From NCBI RefSeq assembly GCF_022179385.1, contig NZ_BPQS01000039.1, positions 1 through 49,023 of the forward strand: a DNA stretch of 49,023 nucleotides, read 5' to 3'. Under the pieces are notes generated by a model that saw nothing but the letters and a program-made list of their open reading frames with translations, was not told where the DNA came from and made no database searches. Origin of the DNA: Methylobacterium longum. GTDB lineage: Bacteria > Pseudomonadota > Alphaproteobacteria > Rhizobiales > Beijerinckiaceae. The translations under genes were made by a program, and so were the position numbers. The stretch's first letter is position 1. Each line of letters opens with the position of its first letter. Below are positions 15,357 to 23,116 of this stretch, in pieces.

Positions 15357-18058
15357 CCCAGTTCTCGATCAATGGCCGCGGCTACGCCGCCGAGCCTGCG
15401 CCGGGCCAGTGCCTGCGGACCTTCCTGCGCGACCTCGCCGTGTTCGGCGTCAAGAAGGGCTGCGACGCGGGCGATTGCGGCGCCTGCACCGTCCATATCG
15501 ACGGCAAGCCGTTCCATTCCTGCCTGGTCCCCGCCTTCCGGGCCGAGGGGCGCGAGGTCACGACGATCGAGGGCCTGTCCGGCTGCGGCAACGATCTGCA
15601 CCCCACGCAGCAGGCGTTTCGGGACGCGCAGGCCTTCCAGTGCGGCTTCTGCACGGCCGGCATGATCATGACGGCGGTGACCCTGACCGACGCGCAGAAG
15701 GCCGACCTGCCGCACGCGCTCAAGGGTAACCTCTGCCGCTGCACCGGTTACCGCTCGATCGACGACGCCCTTCACGGCCGCTGCAACATCGAGGCGGACC
15801 TGCCCGGCAGGGCGCTCGGCGCCAGCCTGCCCAACCCCTTCACCGATGCGATCCTCACGGGGACTGCCCGCTACACGATGGACGTGGCCGTCGCGGACTT
15901 GCTGCACCTCAAGGTCCTGCGCTCGCCCCACGCCCACGCCCGCATCGTGACGGTCGACAAGGCGGCGGCGCTGGCGGTGCCGGGGGTGGTGGCGGTCTAC
16001 ACCTGGGAAGACGTGCCGAAGCGCCGGTTCACCTCGGCCCTGCACGAGGATCATCTCGTCGATCCCGACGACATCCTGCTCCTCGACGACGTCGCGCGCT
16101 TCGCCGGCCAGCGGGTCGCGGCCGTGGTGGCCGAGACGGAGGCCGCTGCCGAGGCGGGATGCCGGGCGCTGCAGGTGACCTACGCGGTCCTGCCGGCGGT
16201 GTTCGACCCGGTTGCCGCGATCGCGCCCGGTGCGCCGCTCCTCCACGACAAGGACCACGTCGAGTCCAACAGCAACATCTACTGCACGCTTCAGGGCGAG
16301 ATCGGCGACGTGGCGCAGGGCTTCGCGCAGGCCGACGTGGTGCACGAGGAGACCTACTCCACCACCCGCGTCCAGCACGCGCACCTGGAGACGCACGGAT
16401 CGATCGCGTGGAAAGGCGAGGACGGCCGCTGGCACGTCCGGACGAGTTCGCAGGCGCCGTTCGTGGTGCGGACGAAGCTCGCCTACGTGATGGGCCTGTC
16501 GCCCCGGGACATCCACGTGTTCACCGAGCGGGTCGGCGGCGGCTTCGGCGGCAAGCAGGAGATGGTCTCGGAGGACCTCGTCCTGTTCGCCACCATGAAG
16601 CTCGGCCGCCCGGTGAAGTGGGAATGGACCCGGGAAGAGGAATTCATCGGCGCCACGACCCGGCACCCGATGACGACCCGGGTGAAGATCGGCGCCCGCC
16701 GGGACGGCACGCTGACGGCGCTCGACGTCGAGGTCTTCTCCAACACCGGGGCCTATGGCGGCCACGGCGGCGAGACCCTGGCGGCCGCGATGGGCAGCCC
16801 GATCGCCGCCTACCGGTGTCCGAACAAGAAGGGCATCGGCCACGCCGTCTACACCAACATGGTGCCCGCGGGGGGCTTCCGCGGCTACGGCGCCTCGCAG
16901 ACGACCTTCGCCATCGAGGGCGCGCTCGACGCGCTCGCCGGCCAGCTCGGCATCGACCCGTTCACGATGCGGCGGAAGAACGTGGTGCAGCCGGGCGACA
17001 ACGTCGAGTCGATCTGGAAGGAGCCGAGCGACGCCAGCTTCGGCAGCCACGGCATCGGCGAGTGCCTCGACATCGTCGAGCGCGCCCTCGCGACGGGCAA
17101 CGGCGTGGCCAAGCCCGAGGGGGCGGACTGGGCCGAAGGACGGGGCATCGCCCTGGCCATGCTGGAATGCGGGCCGCCGACGGAGCATCGCTCGGGCGCC
17201 GAGATGCGCCTGCTGCCGGATGGGACCTATCATCTCGCCTGCGGATCCACCGAGATGGGCAACGGCATCACCACGGCGCACAAGCAGATCGCCGCCGCGA
17301 TCCTCGGAACCCGGGTCGAGGCCGTCGCCATCATCAACGCCGACACGGACCGGACGCCCTACGACACCGGCACCTTCGCCAGCACCGGCACGGTGGTGGG
17401 CGGCAAGGCGGTGCACCTCGCCGCGCAGGCCATGGTCGAGGACGTGCTCGACTTCGCCGGCCGGCACACCGGGGTGCCGCGGGATCAGTGCCGGCTGGAC
17501 GAGGACGGCGTCATCTGCGGCAACCGGCGGATCGCGCTGTCCGACCTCCACGCAGAGGGCGCGAAGGTCGATCACCGCTTCATGGTGACCCGCCGGGCCT
17601 ATCTCTCCCCGCGCACGATCGCCTTCAACGTGCAGGGCGTCCGCCTCGCGGTGCATCGCGTGACCGGCGAGATCCGGGTCCTGCACAGCGTCCACGCCGC
17701 CGACATCGGGAAGCCGATCAACCCGATGCAGTGCCGCGGCCAGCTCGATGGCGCCGTGGCCATGGGCTACGGCTGGGCGCTGGTCGAGACCATGGTGCAC
17801 GATCGGGAGGGCCGGATGGTCAATCCGCAATTGCGCAACTGCCGGATCCCGACCTTCGCCGACACCCCGCACACCGAGATCTACTTCGCCGACACGGTCG
17901 ACAGCATCGGGCCGCTCGGGGCGAAGTCGCAGGGCGAGTGCGGGATCAACCCCGTGGCGCCGGCGATCGCCAACGCCCTGGCCGACGCCACGGGGGTGCG
18001 CTTCACGCACCTGCCGTTCACGCCCGACCGCCTGTTCACAACGCTGTCTGCGGCATGA
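15353..18058 (+). CDS. Fused 2Fe-2S and molybdopterin-binding subunit of a xanthine-dehydrogenase-family hydroxylase
   Basis: 901 residues joining two normally separate subunits. Residues 1-150: plant-type ferredoxin domain with Cys37, Cys42, Cys45, Cys57, then the all-helical [2Fe-2S] domain with CGFC (97-100) and CRC (128-130). After a short linker, about 165-900 is the XdhC/CoxL-type molybdopterin domain: the ferredoxin-proximal hammerhead (FTDAILTGTARYTMDVAVADLL is its start), VGGGFGGKQE, GGFRGYGASQ, and SQGECGINPVAPAIANAL carrying the expected catalytic Glu. There is no signal peptide, so the enzyme is cytoplasmic. The GTG at 15353 overlaps the previous stop by four bases, and its own stop overlaps the next ATG by four. 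It probably hydroxylates an N-heterocycle or aldehyde; the substrate is unknown. Confidence 0.93.
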   Translation: MTQFSINGRGYAAEPAPGQCLRTFLRDLAVFGVKKGCDAGDCGACTVHIDGKPFHSCLVPAFRAEGREVTTIEGLSGCGNDLHPTQQAFRDAQAFQCGFCTAGMIMTAVTLTDAQKADLPHALKGNLCRCTGYRSIDDALHGRCNIEADLPGRALGASLPNPFTDAILTGTARYTMDVAVADLLHLKVLRSPHAHARIVTVDKAAALAVPGVVAVYTWEDVPKRRFTSALHEDHLVDPDDILLLDDVARFAGQRVAAVVAETEAAAEAGCRALQVTYAVLPAVFDPVAAIAPGAPLLHDKDHVESNSNIYCTLQGEIGDVAQGFAQADVVHEETYSTTRVQHAHLETHGSIAWKGEDGRWHVRTSSQAPFVVRTKLAYVMGLSPRDIHVFTERVGGGFGGKQEMVSEDLVLFATMKLGRPVKWEWTREEEFIGATTRHPMTTRVKIGARRDGTLTALDVEVFSNTGAYGGHGGETLAAAMGSPIAAYRCPNKKGIGHAVYTNMVPAGGFRGYGASQTTFAIEGALDALAGQLGIDPFTMRRKNVVQPGDNVESIWKEPSDASFGSHGIGECLDIVERALATGNGVAKPEGADWAEGRGIALAMLECGPPTEHRSGAEMRLLPDGTYHLACGSTEMGNGITTAHKQIAAAILGTRVEAVAIINADTDRTPYDTGTFASTGTVVGGKAVHLAAQAMVEDVLDFAGRHTGVPRDQCRLDEDGVICGNRRIALSDLHAEGAKVDHRFMVTRRAYLSPRTIAFNVQGVRLAVHRVTGEIRVLHSVHAADIGKPINPMQCRGQLDGAVAMGYGWALVETMVHDREGRMVNPQLRNCRIPTFADTPHTEIYFADTVDSIGPLGAKSQGECGINPVAPAIANALADATGVRFTHLPFTPDRLFTTLSAA

Positions 18059-19011
18059 GCGCGGTCGTCCCCAGCGTCAGCATCGTGACGCAGACCTCGG
18101 TGCGGCCGGACTGCGCGGAGGCCTTCGCGCAATGGCAGGGCGGGACCAGCGCGGTGATCGCGTCCTTCCCGGGCTTCATCGAGCAGCGCCTGATGCCCCC
18201 GCACCCGCCGCTGCAGGTCGACTGGGTTATCCTCCAGCGGTTCAGCAGCCAGGACCACGCCAAGGCCTGGCTCGGCTCCCCTGAGCGGCAGGCCCGCATC
18301 GAGGGCGCCACCCCGATGCTCGTCGGCCGCGACGACGTTCACATCGTCAAGGACGACGCCAGCGCGGCCCGCACCGCGCCGGTGAGTGCCGTGATCAGCA
18401 CCCGCGTGAAGCCCGGCATGGAGGCCGCCTACCGCCAGTGGGAGCAGAAGATCGCGGCGGCTCAGTCGAAGGCGCCCGGTCTGCAGGGCTACCGCTTCGA
18501 GCCGGCCGTGCCGGGGGTGCAGGAGGACTTCGTGGCGATCCTGCGCTTCGACAGCGAGGCGAACCTTCAGGCCTGGATGGACTCGCCCGCGCGGCAGGCC
18601 TTGGTCAGGGAAGCGGCACCGCTCACCGCGGAGTTCCACACCCGGACGGTGCAGAGCGGCTTCGAGCAGTGGTTCCGCGACGTCACGCCGGCGGGGGGCG
18701 CAGCGCCCGCGGCGTGGAAGATGAACATGATCGTCGTGCTGACGCTCTATCCGACCGTTTTCCTGTGGGGGCTCCTGATCGGCACGCCGATCCTGTCCCG
18801 GACCCTGAAGCTGGATTTCCCGGTGGCCCTGTTCATCGGCAACGTGTTCAGCGTGCTCGTCACCGCCCAGCTTGTGCCGTGGACCGCCCAGCGGCTGAGC
18901 TGGTGGCTGTCCCCCAAGCCGGAGCGGCGGGCCCGCGTCGATCTTCAGGGGGCTGCGCTGCTGGCCGCAGCCTGCGCGATCATGATCCTGATCTTTTGGA
19001 AACTGTTGTGA
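18055..19011 (+). CDS. Membrane protein with two antibiotic-biosynthesis-monooxygenase (ABM-like) domains
   Basis: 318 residues. Two consecutive ABM-like ferredoxin-fold units are visible, about 8-95 (VSIVTQTSVRPDCAEAFAQW ... DHAKAWLGSPERQARI) and about 106-200 (VSAVISTRVKPGMEAAYRQW ... NLQAWMDSPARQALV), so the protein contains an internal duplication. The C-terminal third has three hydrophobic helices (VLTLYPTVFLWGLLIG; FPVALFIGNVFSVLVTAQLV; ALLAAACAIMILIFW). It resembles the COG3224-type ABM membrane proteins, whose chemistry is poorly known. The ATG overlaps the hydroxylase stop (ATGA) and its TGA overlaps the GTG of the channel gene. It may bind, relay or further modify the product at the inner membrane, which is inference. 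Confidence 0.8.
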   Translation: MSAVVPSVSIVTQTSVRPDCAEAFAQWQGGTSAVIASFPGFIEQRLMPPHPPLQVDWVILQRFSSQDHAKAWLGSPERQARIEGATPMLVGRDDVHIVKDDASAARTAPVSAVISTRVKPGMEAAYRQWEQKIAAAQSKAPGLQGYRFEPAVPGVQEDFVAILRFDSEANLQAWMDSPARQALVREAAPLTAEFHTRTVQSGFEQWFRDVTPAGGAAPAAWKMNMIVVLTLYPTVFLWGLLIGTPILSRTLKLDFPVALFIGNVFSVLVTAQLVPWTAQRLSWWLSPKPERRARVDLQGAALLAAACAIMILIFWKLL

Positions 19012-20162
19012 CGGGTGCGGCGATACCGGGGGCGGTGCCCCGTCCCGGCCTGCGCCGCGCGGCGATCCTCCTGGCACCGGTCTGCGCGGGGGGCTGGCTG
19101 ATCGGCGCCGCCCGGGCCGAGACGGGGAGCGATGCGGGCCCGCCTCCGGCCGCCCGAGCCGCGGAAGCGGGGTTGAGCACGGTGCACAAGGTGTCGGCCC
19201 GCCAGGACCGCCAGGAGGCCGGCGTCACGACCGCGGCCGCGACCGTGATGGCGGCCCCGCCGCCCTCGGTCTTCAGCTTTTCCGACACGGTGGTGAGCTA
19301 CCGCTTCCAGGGGCCCGCGGCAGAGCCGGGCCTCTTCGTGCGCCGCCCCGACGGCGCGGCAGGGGGCGGGTTCGCTCCGCGCGAAGTGCCGAAGAACGTG
19401 GTCAACCTGTTCCACGCCAATTCGTGGGCCTACGGCACCAATCTCGTCTCCCTCGACATCCTCCGTTCCGGATCCCAGGATCCGGCCGGCGACAATCGAC
19501 GCCTGTCCAAGGATTACGGGGCGACCGAGGCCTACCTCATCTACCGGGGCGTCCTGAGCCTGAACAGGATCTTCGACACCGAGACGTTTGCCATCCCGGG
19601 CTTCGTCAAGGATATCGGCCTGTCGTTCGGGGCCGACATCAACACCAAGGACACGGCCTTCGATTCCGAGAAACGGGCCGGGACCTTCGGCCTCAGCTTC
19701 GCCTTCGACGTACCGGCCGGATTCGTGAACCTGAAGGTTCAGGGCTACAAGGAATTCTCCCGCAACGGTCTCGCCGGAAGCATCCTTCAGAGAGGACTGG
19801 TCCCGACCTTTGATTACTCGCACTTCCGAAGCGTTGAGTACAAGATGACGCCGGAGTTCGAGATCACCTACACCATTCCGCTGCCCTTCACCGGGCTGCC
19901 CCTGTCCCTCGCCGGCTTCAACACCATCATCCTGCCCAAGGGACGCTACGGCTTCCTCAACGAGAACGACACCCAGCTGGAGTTCGTCTCGCAGACCAAC
20001 CTAGTCCTGGATGTCGGGCAGCTCATCGCCAACTCGCCCAACCGCGTCGAGGTCTTCGCGGGTTTCCAGTACTGGCACAACAAGTTCGGCGCCGACCCGC
20101 GACGCACCATCAATACGGAGGAGAAGGCGCTGATCGCGGGGATCGCGTACCACCTGAAGTAG
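19008..20162 (+). CDS. Tsx-like outer-membrane channel protein
   Basis: 384 residues, starting at a GTG that overlaps the previous stop by four bases. A signal peptide with basic n-region and hydrophobic core ends at AARA (about residue 40), followed by a low-complexity Ala/Pro/Thr region. The C-terminal 270 residues show alternating hydrophobic strands with aromatic girdles (VVNLFHANSWAYGTNLVSLD; AYLIYRGVLSLNRIF; VNLKVQGYKEFSR; VEVFAGFQYWHNKFG) and end in IAYHLK, as in beta-barrels of the nucleoside-specific Tsx channel family. It probably lets the hydroxylase substrate cross the outer membrane. The Tsx assignment comes from strand pattern and the FSDTVVSYRFQ start of the barrel, so it is moderate. 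Confidence 0.72.
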   Translation: MTGAAIPGAVPRPGLRRAAILLAPVCAGGWLIGAARAETGSDAGPPPAARAAEAGLSTVHKVSARQDRQEAGVTTAAATVMAAPPPSVFSFSDTVVSYRFQGPAAEPGLFVRRPDGAAGGGFAPREVPKNVVNLFHANSWAYGTNLVSLDILRSGSQDPAGDNRRLSKDYGATEAYLIYRGVLSLNRIFDTETFAIPGFVKDIGLSFGADINTKDTAFDSEKRAGTFGLSFAFDVPAGFVNLKVQGYKEFSRNGLAGSILQRGLVPTFDYSHFRSVEYKMTPEFEITYTIPLPFTGLPLSLAGFNTIILPKGRYGFLNENDTQLEFVSQTNLVLDVGQLIANSPNRVEVFAGFQYWHNKFGADPRRTINTEEKALIAGIAYHLK

Positions 20163-20332
20163 CGCGAGACCGCCGATGGGGGGTGGGCGGCCCGCCGTGG
20201 CCCGTCCCGACCGCGTGGCGATCGAGGCCCGCTCCAACTCCCCGGTTCGGCATGTCCGGGTGCTGCCGGACCCGCGGGGAACGACGGAGGCCGCAGCACG
20301 GAGCCTGCCTCACGCCGTTGCGGAACCCGGCC

Positions 20333-20590
20333 TCACTCCGCAACGCGACGGGGGGCGTCCTCGCGGAGAGGGACCGGTTCGTCCGCTGCGCGCCGGGGCG
20401 GTCCGGGAACGGCGCCGACGACGTCGCCGTTGCGGATCGCCTCGCGGAGGTTCCGCTGCGCCGCGCGACCTTCCGTGCCCCCCGGCTGGGTGACGGCCGA
20501 ATCACCCGACGGGGCCAGAACTGTCTGGGCCTGCGCCGAGTCCGCAGCGCAGAGCAGCGCGATCATGGCGAGTGCCGATCGGTGTCGCAT
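20333..20590 (-). CDS. Small secreted hypothetical protein
   Basis: 85 residues. ATG 20590 follows GGAGGA at eight bases, and the protein begins with a convincing Sec signal (MRHRSALAMIALLCAADSAQAQ, cleavage after AQA). The mature part is about 63 residues, hydrophilic, Arg/Pro/Gly-rich, with GTEGRAAQRNLREAIRNGDVV as its only helix-like segment. I do not recognise the family. It is convergent with the channel gene and upstream of nothing obvious. Confidence 0.65.
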   Translation of the reverse strand: MRHRSALAMIALLCAADSAQAQTVLAPSGDSAVTQPGGTEGRAAQRNLREAIRNGDVVGAVPGPPRRAADEPVPLREDAPRRVAE

Positions 20591-20813
20591 CGGGAACGTC
20601 CTCCGGATCAGATCCGCTCTGAGGCGAGCGCATGGACCCAACCTAGGTAGGGCGCCGATGGGGCCGGCGTCATCCCCGCCGGCCCGATCTACGCAGGCCC
20701 GGACCGGTGCCGCACGGGCCGGTCTTCGCCGGATCCTCGGCGCCGTGGCCCGGAACTGTCCCGATCACCTTCGGTTCCCTCGGCCTACAGTGACCGGCGC
20801 CCCGAGGTGTATC

Positions 20814-21584
20814 GTGCGTCACCGCGGGACAGTCTCACGCCGCCTCATGCTCCGATCCGGCAGCCTTGCCGCTACCGCCACCCTGCTCGGGATCAAAGGA
20901 TCCGCAGGCTTGGCGATGGAGTCCGGAAGCCCGGCGAGGGCCCCGTCGGGGCGGCGGCCGACCACCCTCGATACCGATTACTTTAAGGGCATGTACGCCA
21001 CCGAATCCGACCCCTGGAAGTTCGCCACCAGCCCTTACGAGCGTGACAAGTATGCGGCGACGCTCGCGGCCCTGCCGCGCGCCCACTACACGTCCGCCCT
21101 GGACGCCGGGTGCTCCATCGGCGTCTTCACCCGTCAGCTCTGCCGGCGCTGCGACGCGCTGATCGGGCTCGACGTGGTTCCCTCCGTGCTCGACGCGGCC
21201 CGGGCACGCTGCGCCGATTGCCCGAATGCGCGCTTCGAACTCGCCGCCGTTCCCGGCGCCTGGCCGGACGGGAAGTTCGACCTCGTGGTGATCTCGGAGG
21301 TGGCCTACTATCTCGACCGCGCCGACCTCGCCCGCCTCGTCGCCCGGGTCGAGGGCGCTATCCTGCCGGAGGCGGACATCATTCTGGTCCACTGGCTCGG
21401 AGTCACCCATTATCCCCTCTCCGGCGACGATGCGGCCGAGGGCTTCATCGCGGGCGCACGCGGCTTCGCACGAGTTTTCCAACAGGCGCGAACCGCCCAA
21501 TACCGCCTCGACGTGTTGCGCGCGTCCAAGTCCGACGCGTCCAGGCCCGAACCGTCCAGGCCCGACGCGTCCTCCGGCCGGTGA
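20814..21584 (+). CDS. NodS-like SAM-dependent methyltransferase with Tat-like N-terminus
   Basis: 256 residues from GTG 20814, which has GAGGT six bases upstream. The core (LDTDYFKGMYATESDPWKFA, YERDKYAATLAALP, ALDAGCSIGVFTRQL, LDVVPSVLDAAR, FDLVVISEVAYYL) is the NodS/class I methyltransferase fold with the SAM motif at DAGCSIG. Unusually, the N-terminus reads TVSRRLMLRSGSLAATATLL, close to a twin-arginine signal followed by a hydrophobic stretch. An internal ATG at 20916 would give an ordinary cytosolic NodS-like protein but has a weaker ribosome site. The C-terminal 20 residues are Ser/Asp/Pro/Arg repeats (SKSDASRPEPSRPDASSGR). The stop abuts the stop of the convergent permease gene. The substrate is unknown. 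Confidence 0.82.
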   Translation: MRHRGTVSRRLMLRSGSLAATATLLGIKGSAGLAMESGSPARAPSGRRPTTLDTDYFKGMYATESDPWKFATSPYERDKYAATLAALPRAHYTSALDAGCSIGVFTRQLCRRCDALIGLDVVPSVLDAARARCADCPNARFELAAVPGAWPDGKFDLVVISEVAYYLDRADLARLVARVEGAILPEADIILVHWLGVTHYPLSGDDAAEGFIAGARGFARVFQQARTAQYRLDVLRASKSDASRPEPSRPDASSGR

Positions 21585-22913
21585 TCACCTCCGCCCGTAG
21601 GCGCGGCAGACGGCGTACAGCGCGAGGCCCAGGAGCATCACCGCGAGCCCGCCGAGGGACTGGAAGGGTCGCGCCACGACCAGATAGACCAGCATGAACA
21701 GGGTCACGCCGAGGAAGATCATCGGCGTGACGGGGTAACCCCAGGCGCGATAGGGCCGCGGCAGGTCCGGCCGCAGGATCCGCAGCCTGATCAGGCCGAG
21801 CACCGTGAGGAAAGAGCACAGGGTGAGGCCGAACTGGATGAACTGCAGCACGGCCTCGTAGCTCTGGGTGAGGAGCAGGAGGCTGGCGACGCCGCACTGG
21901 AGGAGGATCGCGGCCGCGGGCACGCCGCCGCTCGTGCGCCGCGCGAACAACCGCAGGAGCCGCTCATCCTCGGCCATCGCGACCGTGACGCTCGGGCCGA
22001 TCCACATCATCGCGCCGATCGTCGGGATCAAGCCGACGCAGATCACCGCACCCACGACGCGGGCGCCATCCGCGCCGAAGACGTGCCGGCCACTGATCAT
22101 GGCGACGTCGATCTGTCCGGCGAGCTCGTGCAACGGGGTGGTGCGGAGGAACACGGCGTTCAGGGCGACGTAGAGCACGATGACGAGGCCCGTCCCGAGG
22201 AACAGGGCCCGGGGCAGGCTGTAATGCGGATCGGCCAGATCGCCGGCGATGTAGGTCGCGGCGTTCCACCCTGAGTAAGCGTACATCACGAAGACGAGGC
22301 TGACGGCGAAGCCGGCGCTGAACACCTGCGCCGGGTCGAAGGCGCTCGGCGCGAAGCTGACGGGCTGCCCGTCCCCGGCCGCGAAACCAGCCGCGATGAA
22401 CGCCGCGACGAGCAGGAGCTTCAGCAGCGTCGACCCGACCTGGAACGCCTCACCGAAGCGCCCGCCCGTCAAGCGGATGGCCGTGACGATCCAGATGACC
22501 GCGAGGCCGAGCGGCAGCGGCGGTGCCGCCGGATGGAAGGCCCTGGCATAGTGCCCGAACGCCATCGCGGCCAGCGCCACCGGCGCCGCGAAGCCGATGG
22601 TGGCCGAGAGCCAGCCCGCCATGAAGCCGACGGCCGGATTGTAGGCGCGTGTGAGGTAGATGTACTCGCCGCTCGATCGGGGAAACATCGTGGCCAACTC
22701 GGCGTAGCTGAACGCCCCGCACAGGGCGACGAGCCCGCCGATCCCCCAGAGCAGCAGCAGCCCGAACCCGGACTGGATGTCCGTCACCTGGAAACCGAGG
22801 CTGGTGAACACCCCGACACCGATCATGTCGGCCACCACGAGGGCGGTCGCCGCCGGGGTCGCGACGGCCGATGCCGGCCGTTCGATCGATGGGCGGGTCG
22901 CGCCTTCAGTCAT
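21585..22913 (-). CDS. APC-family amino acid permease
   Basis: 442-residue inner-membrane transporter with about twelve hydrophobic segments. The signature of the amino acid-polyamine-organocation family is in helix 1 (ADMIGVGVFTSLGFQV), and helix 2-3 has AFSYAELATMFPRSSGEYIY. The YSGWNAATYIAGDL segment in helix 6 also fits. Proton-coupled uptake of an amino acid or related compound is expected; the substrate cannot be read from sequence. It ends flush against the convergent methyltransferase gene, the two stops forming the palindrome TGATCA. The final residues CRAYGRR leave a short basic cytosolic tail. Confidence 0.93.
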   Translation of the reverse strand: MTEGATRPSIERPASAVATPAATALVVADMIGVGVFTSLGFQVTDIQSGFGLLLLWGIGGLVALCGAFSYAELATMFPRSSGEYIYLTRAYNPAVGFMAGWLSATIGFAAPVALAAMAFGHYARAFHPAAPPLPLGLAVIWIVTAIRLTGGRFGEAFQVGSTLLKLLLVAAFIAAGFAAGDGQPVSFAPSAFDPAQVFSAGFAVSLVFVMYAYSGWNAATYIAGDLADPHYSLPRALFLGTGLVIVLYVALNAVFLRTTPLHELAGQIDVAMISGRHVFGADGARVVGAVICVGLIPTIGAMMWIGPSVTVAMAEDERLLRLFARRTSGGVPAAAILLQCGVASLLLLTQSYEAVLQFIQFGLTLCSFLTVLGLIRLRILRPDLPRPYRAWGYPVTPMIFLGVTLFMLVYLVVARPFQSLGGLAVMLLGLALYAVCRAYGRR

Positions 22914-23116
22914 CGCCGGCCACCGGGTTGATCGATGGCGGGACTAGCCGCCTGGATGCCGACGCTACCGGAAAGCGACGGCCTCCGTTCCGAGCACACG
23001 CGATGACGCTGCGCGACCGAGTCCGGCTTGCCGTACGGGCGTGCGAAGCGGGCGCTCCGTTTCGGGGCCGCGCGCTCGAGCGGGCCGGGCGCCGATGACG
23101 GGCGCCCGGAGCCGCC

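Noticed and set aside
16159..18000. The 5' part of the long plus-strand frame that ends in the ABM protein
   Set aside because: Only the part from 18055 encodes the ABM-like protein; the rest is an Arg/Gly-rich alternative frame of the hydroxylase.
15299..18010. A 903-residue open frame antisense to the molybdenum hydroxylase gene
   Set aside because: It is the mirror of a GC-rich gene with strong third-position GC; composition is Arg/Gly/His/Val-rich and no domain can be recognised. The sense gene has all cofactor motifs.
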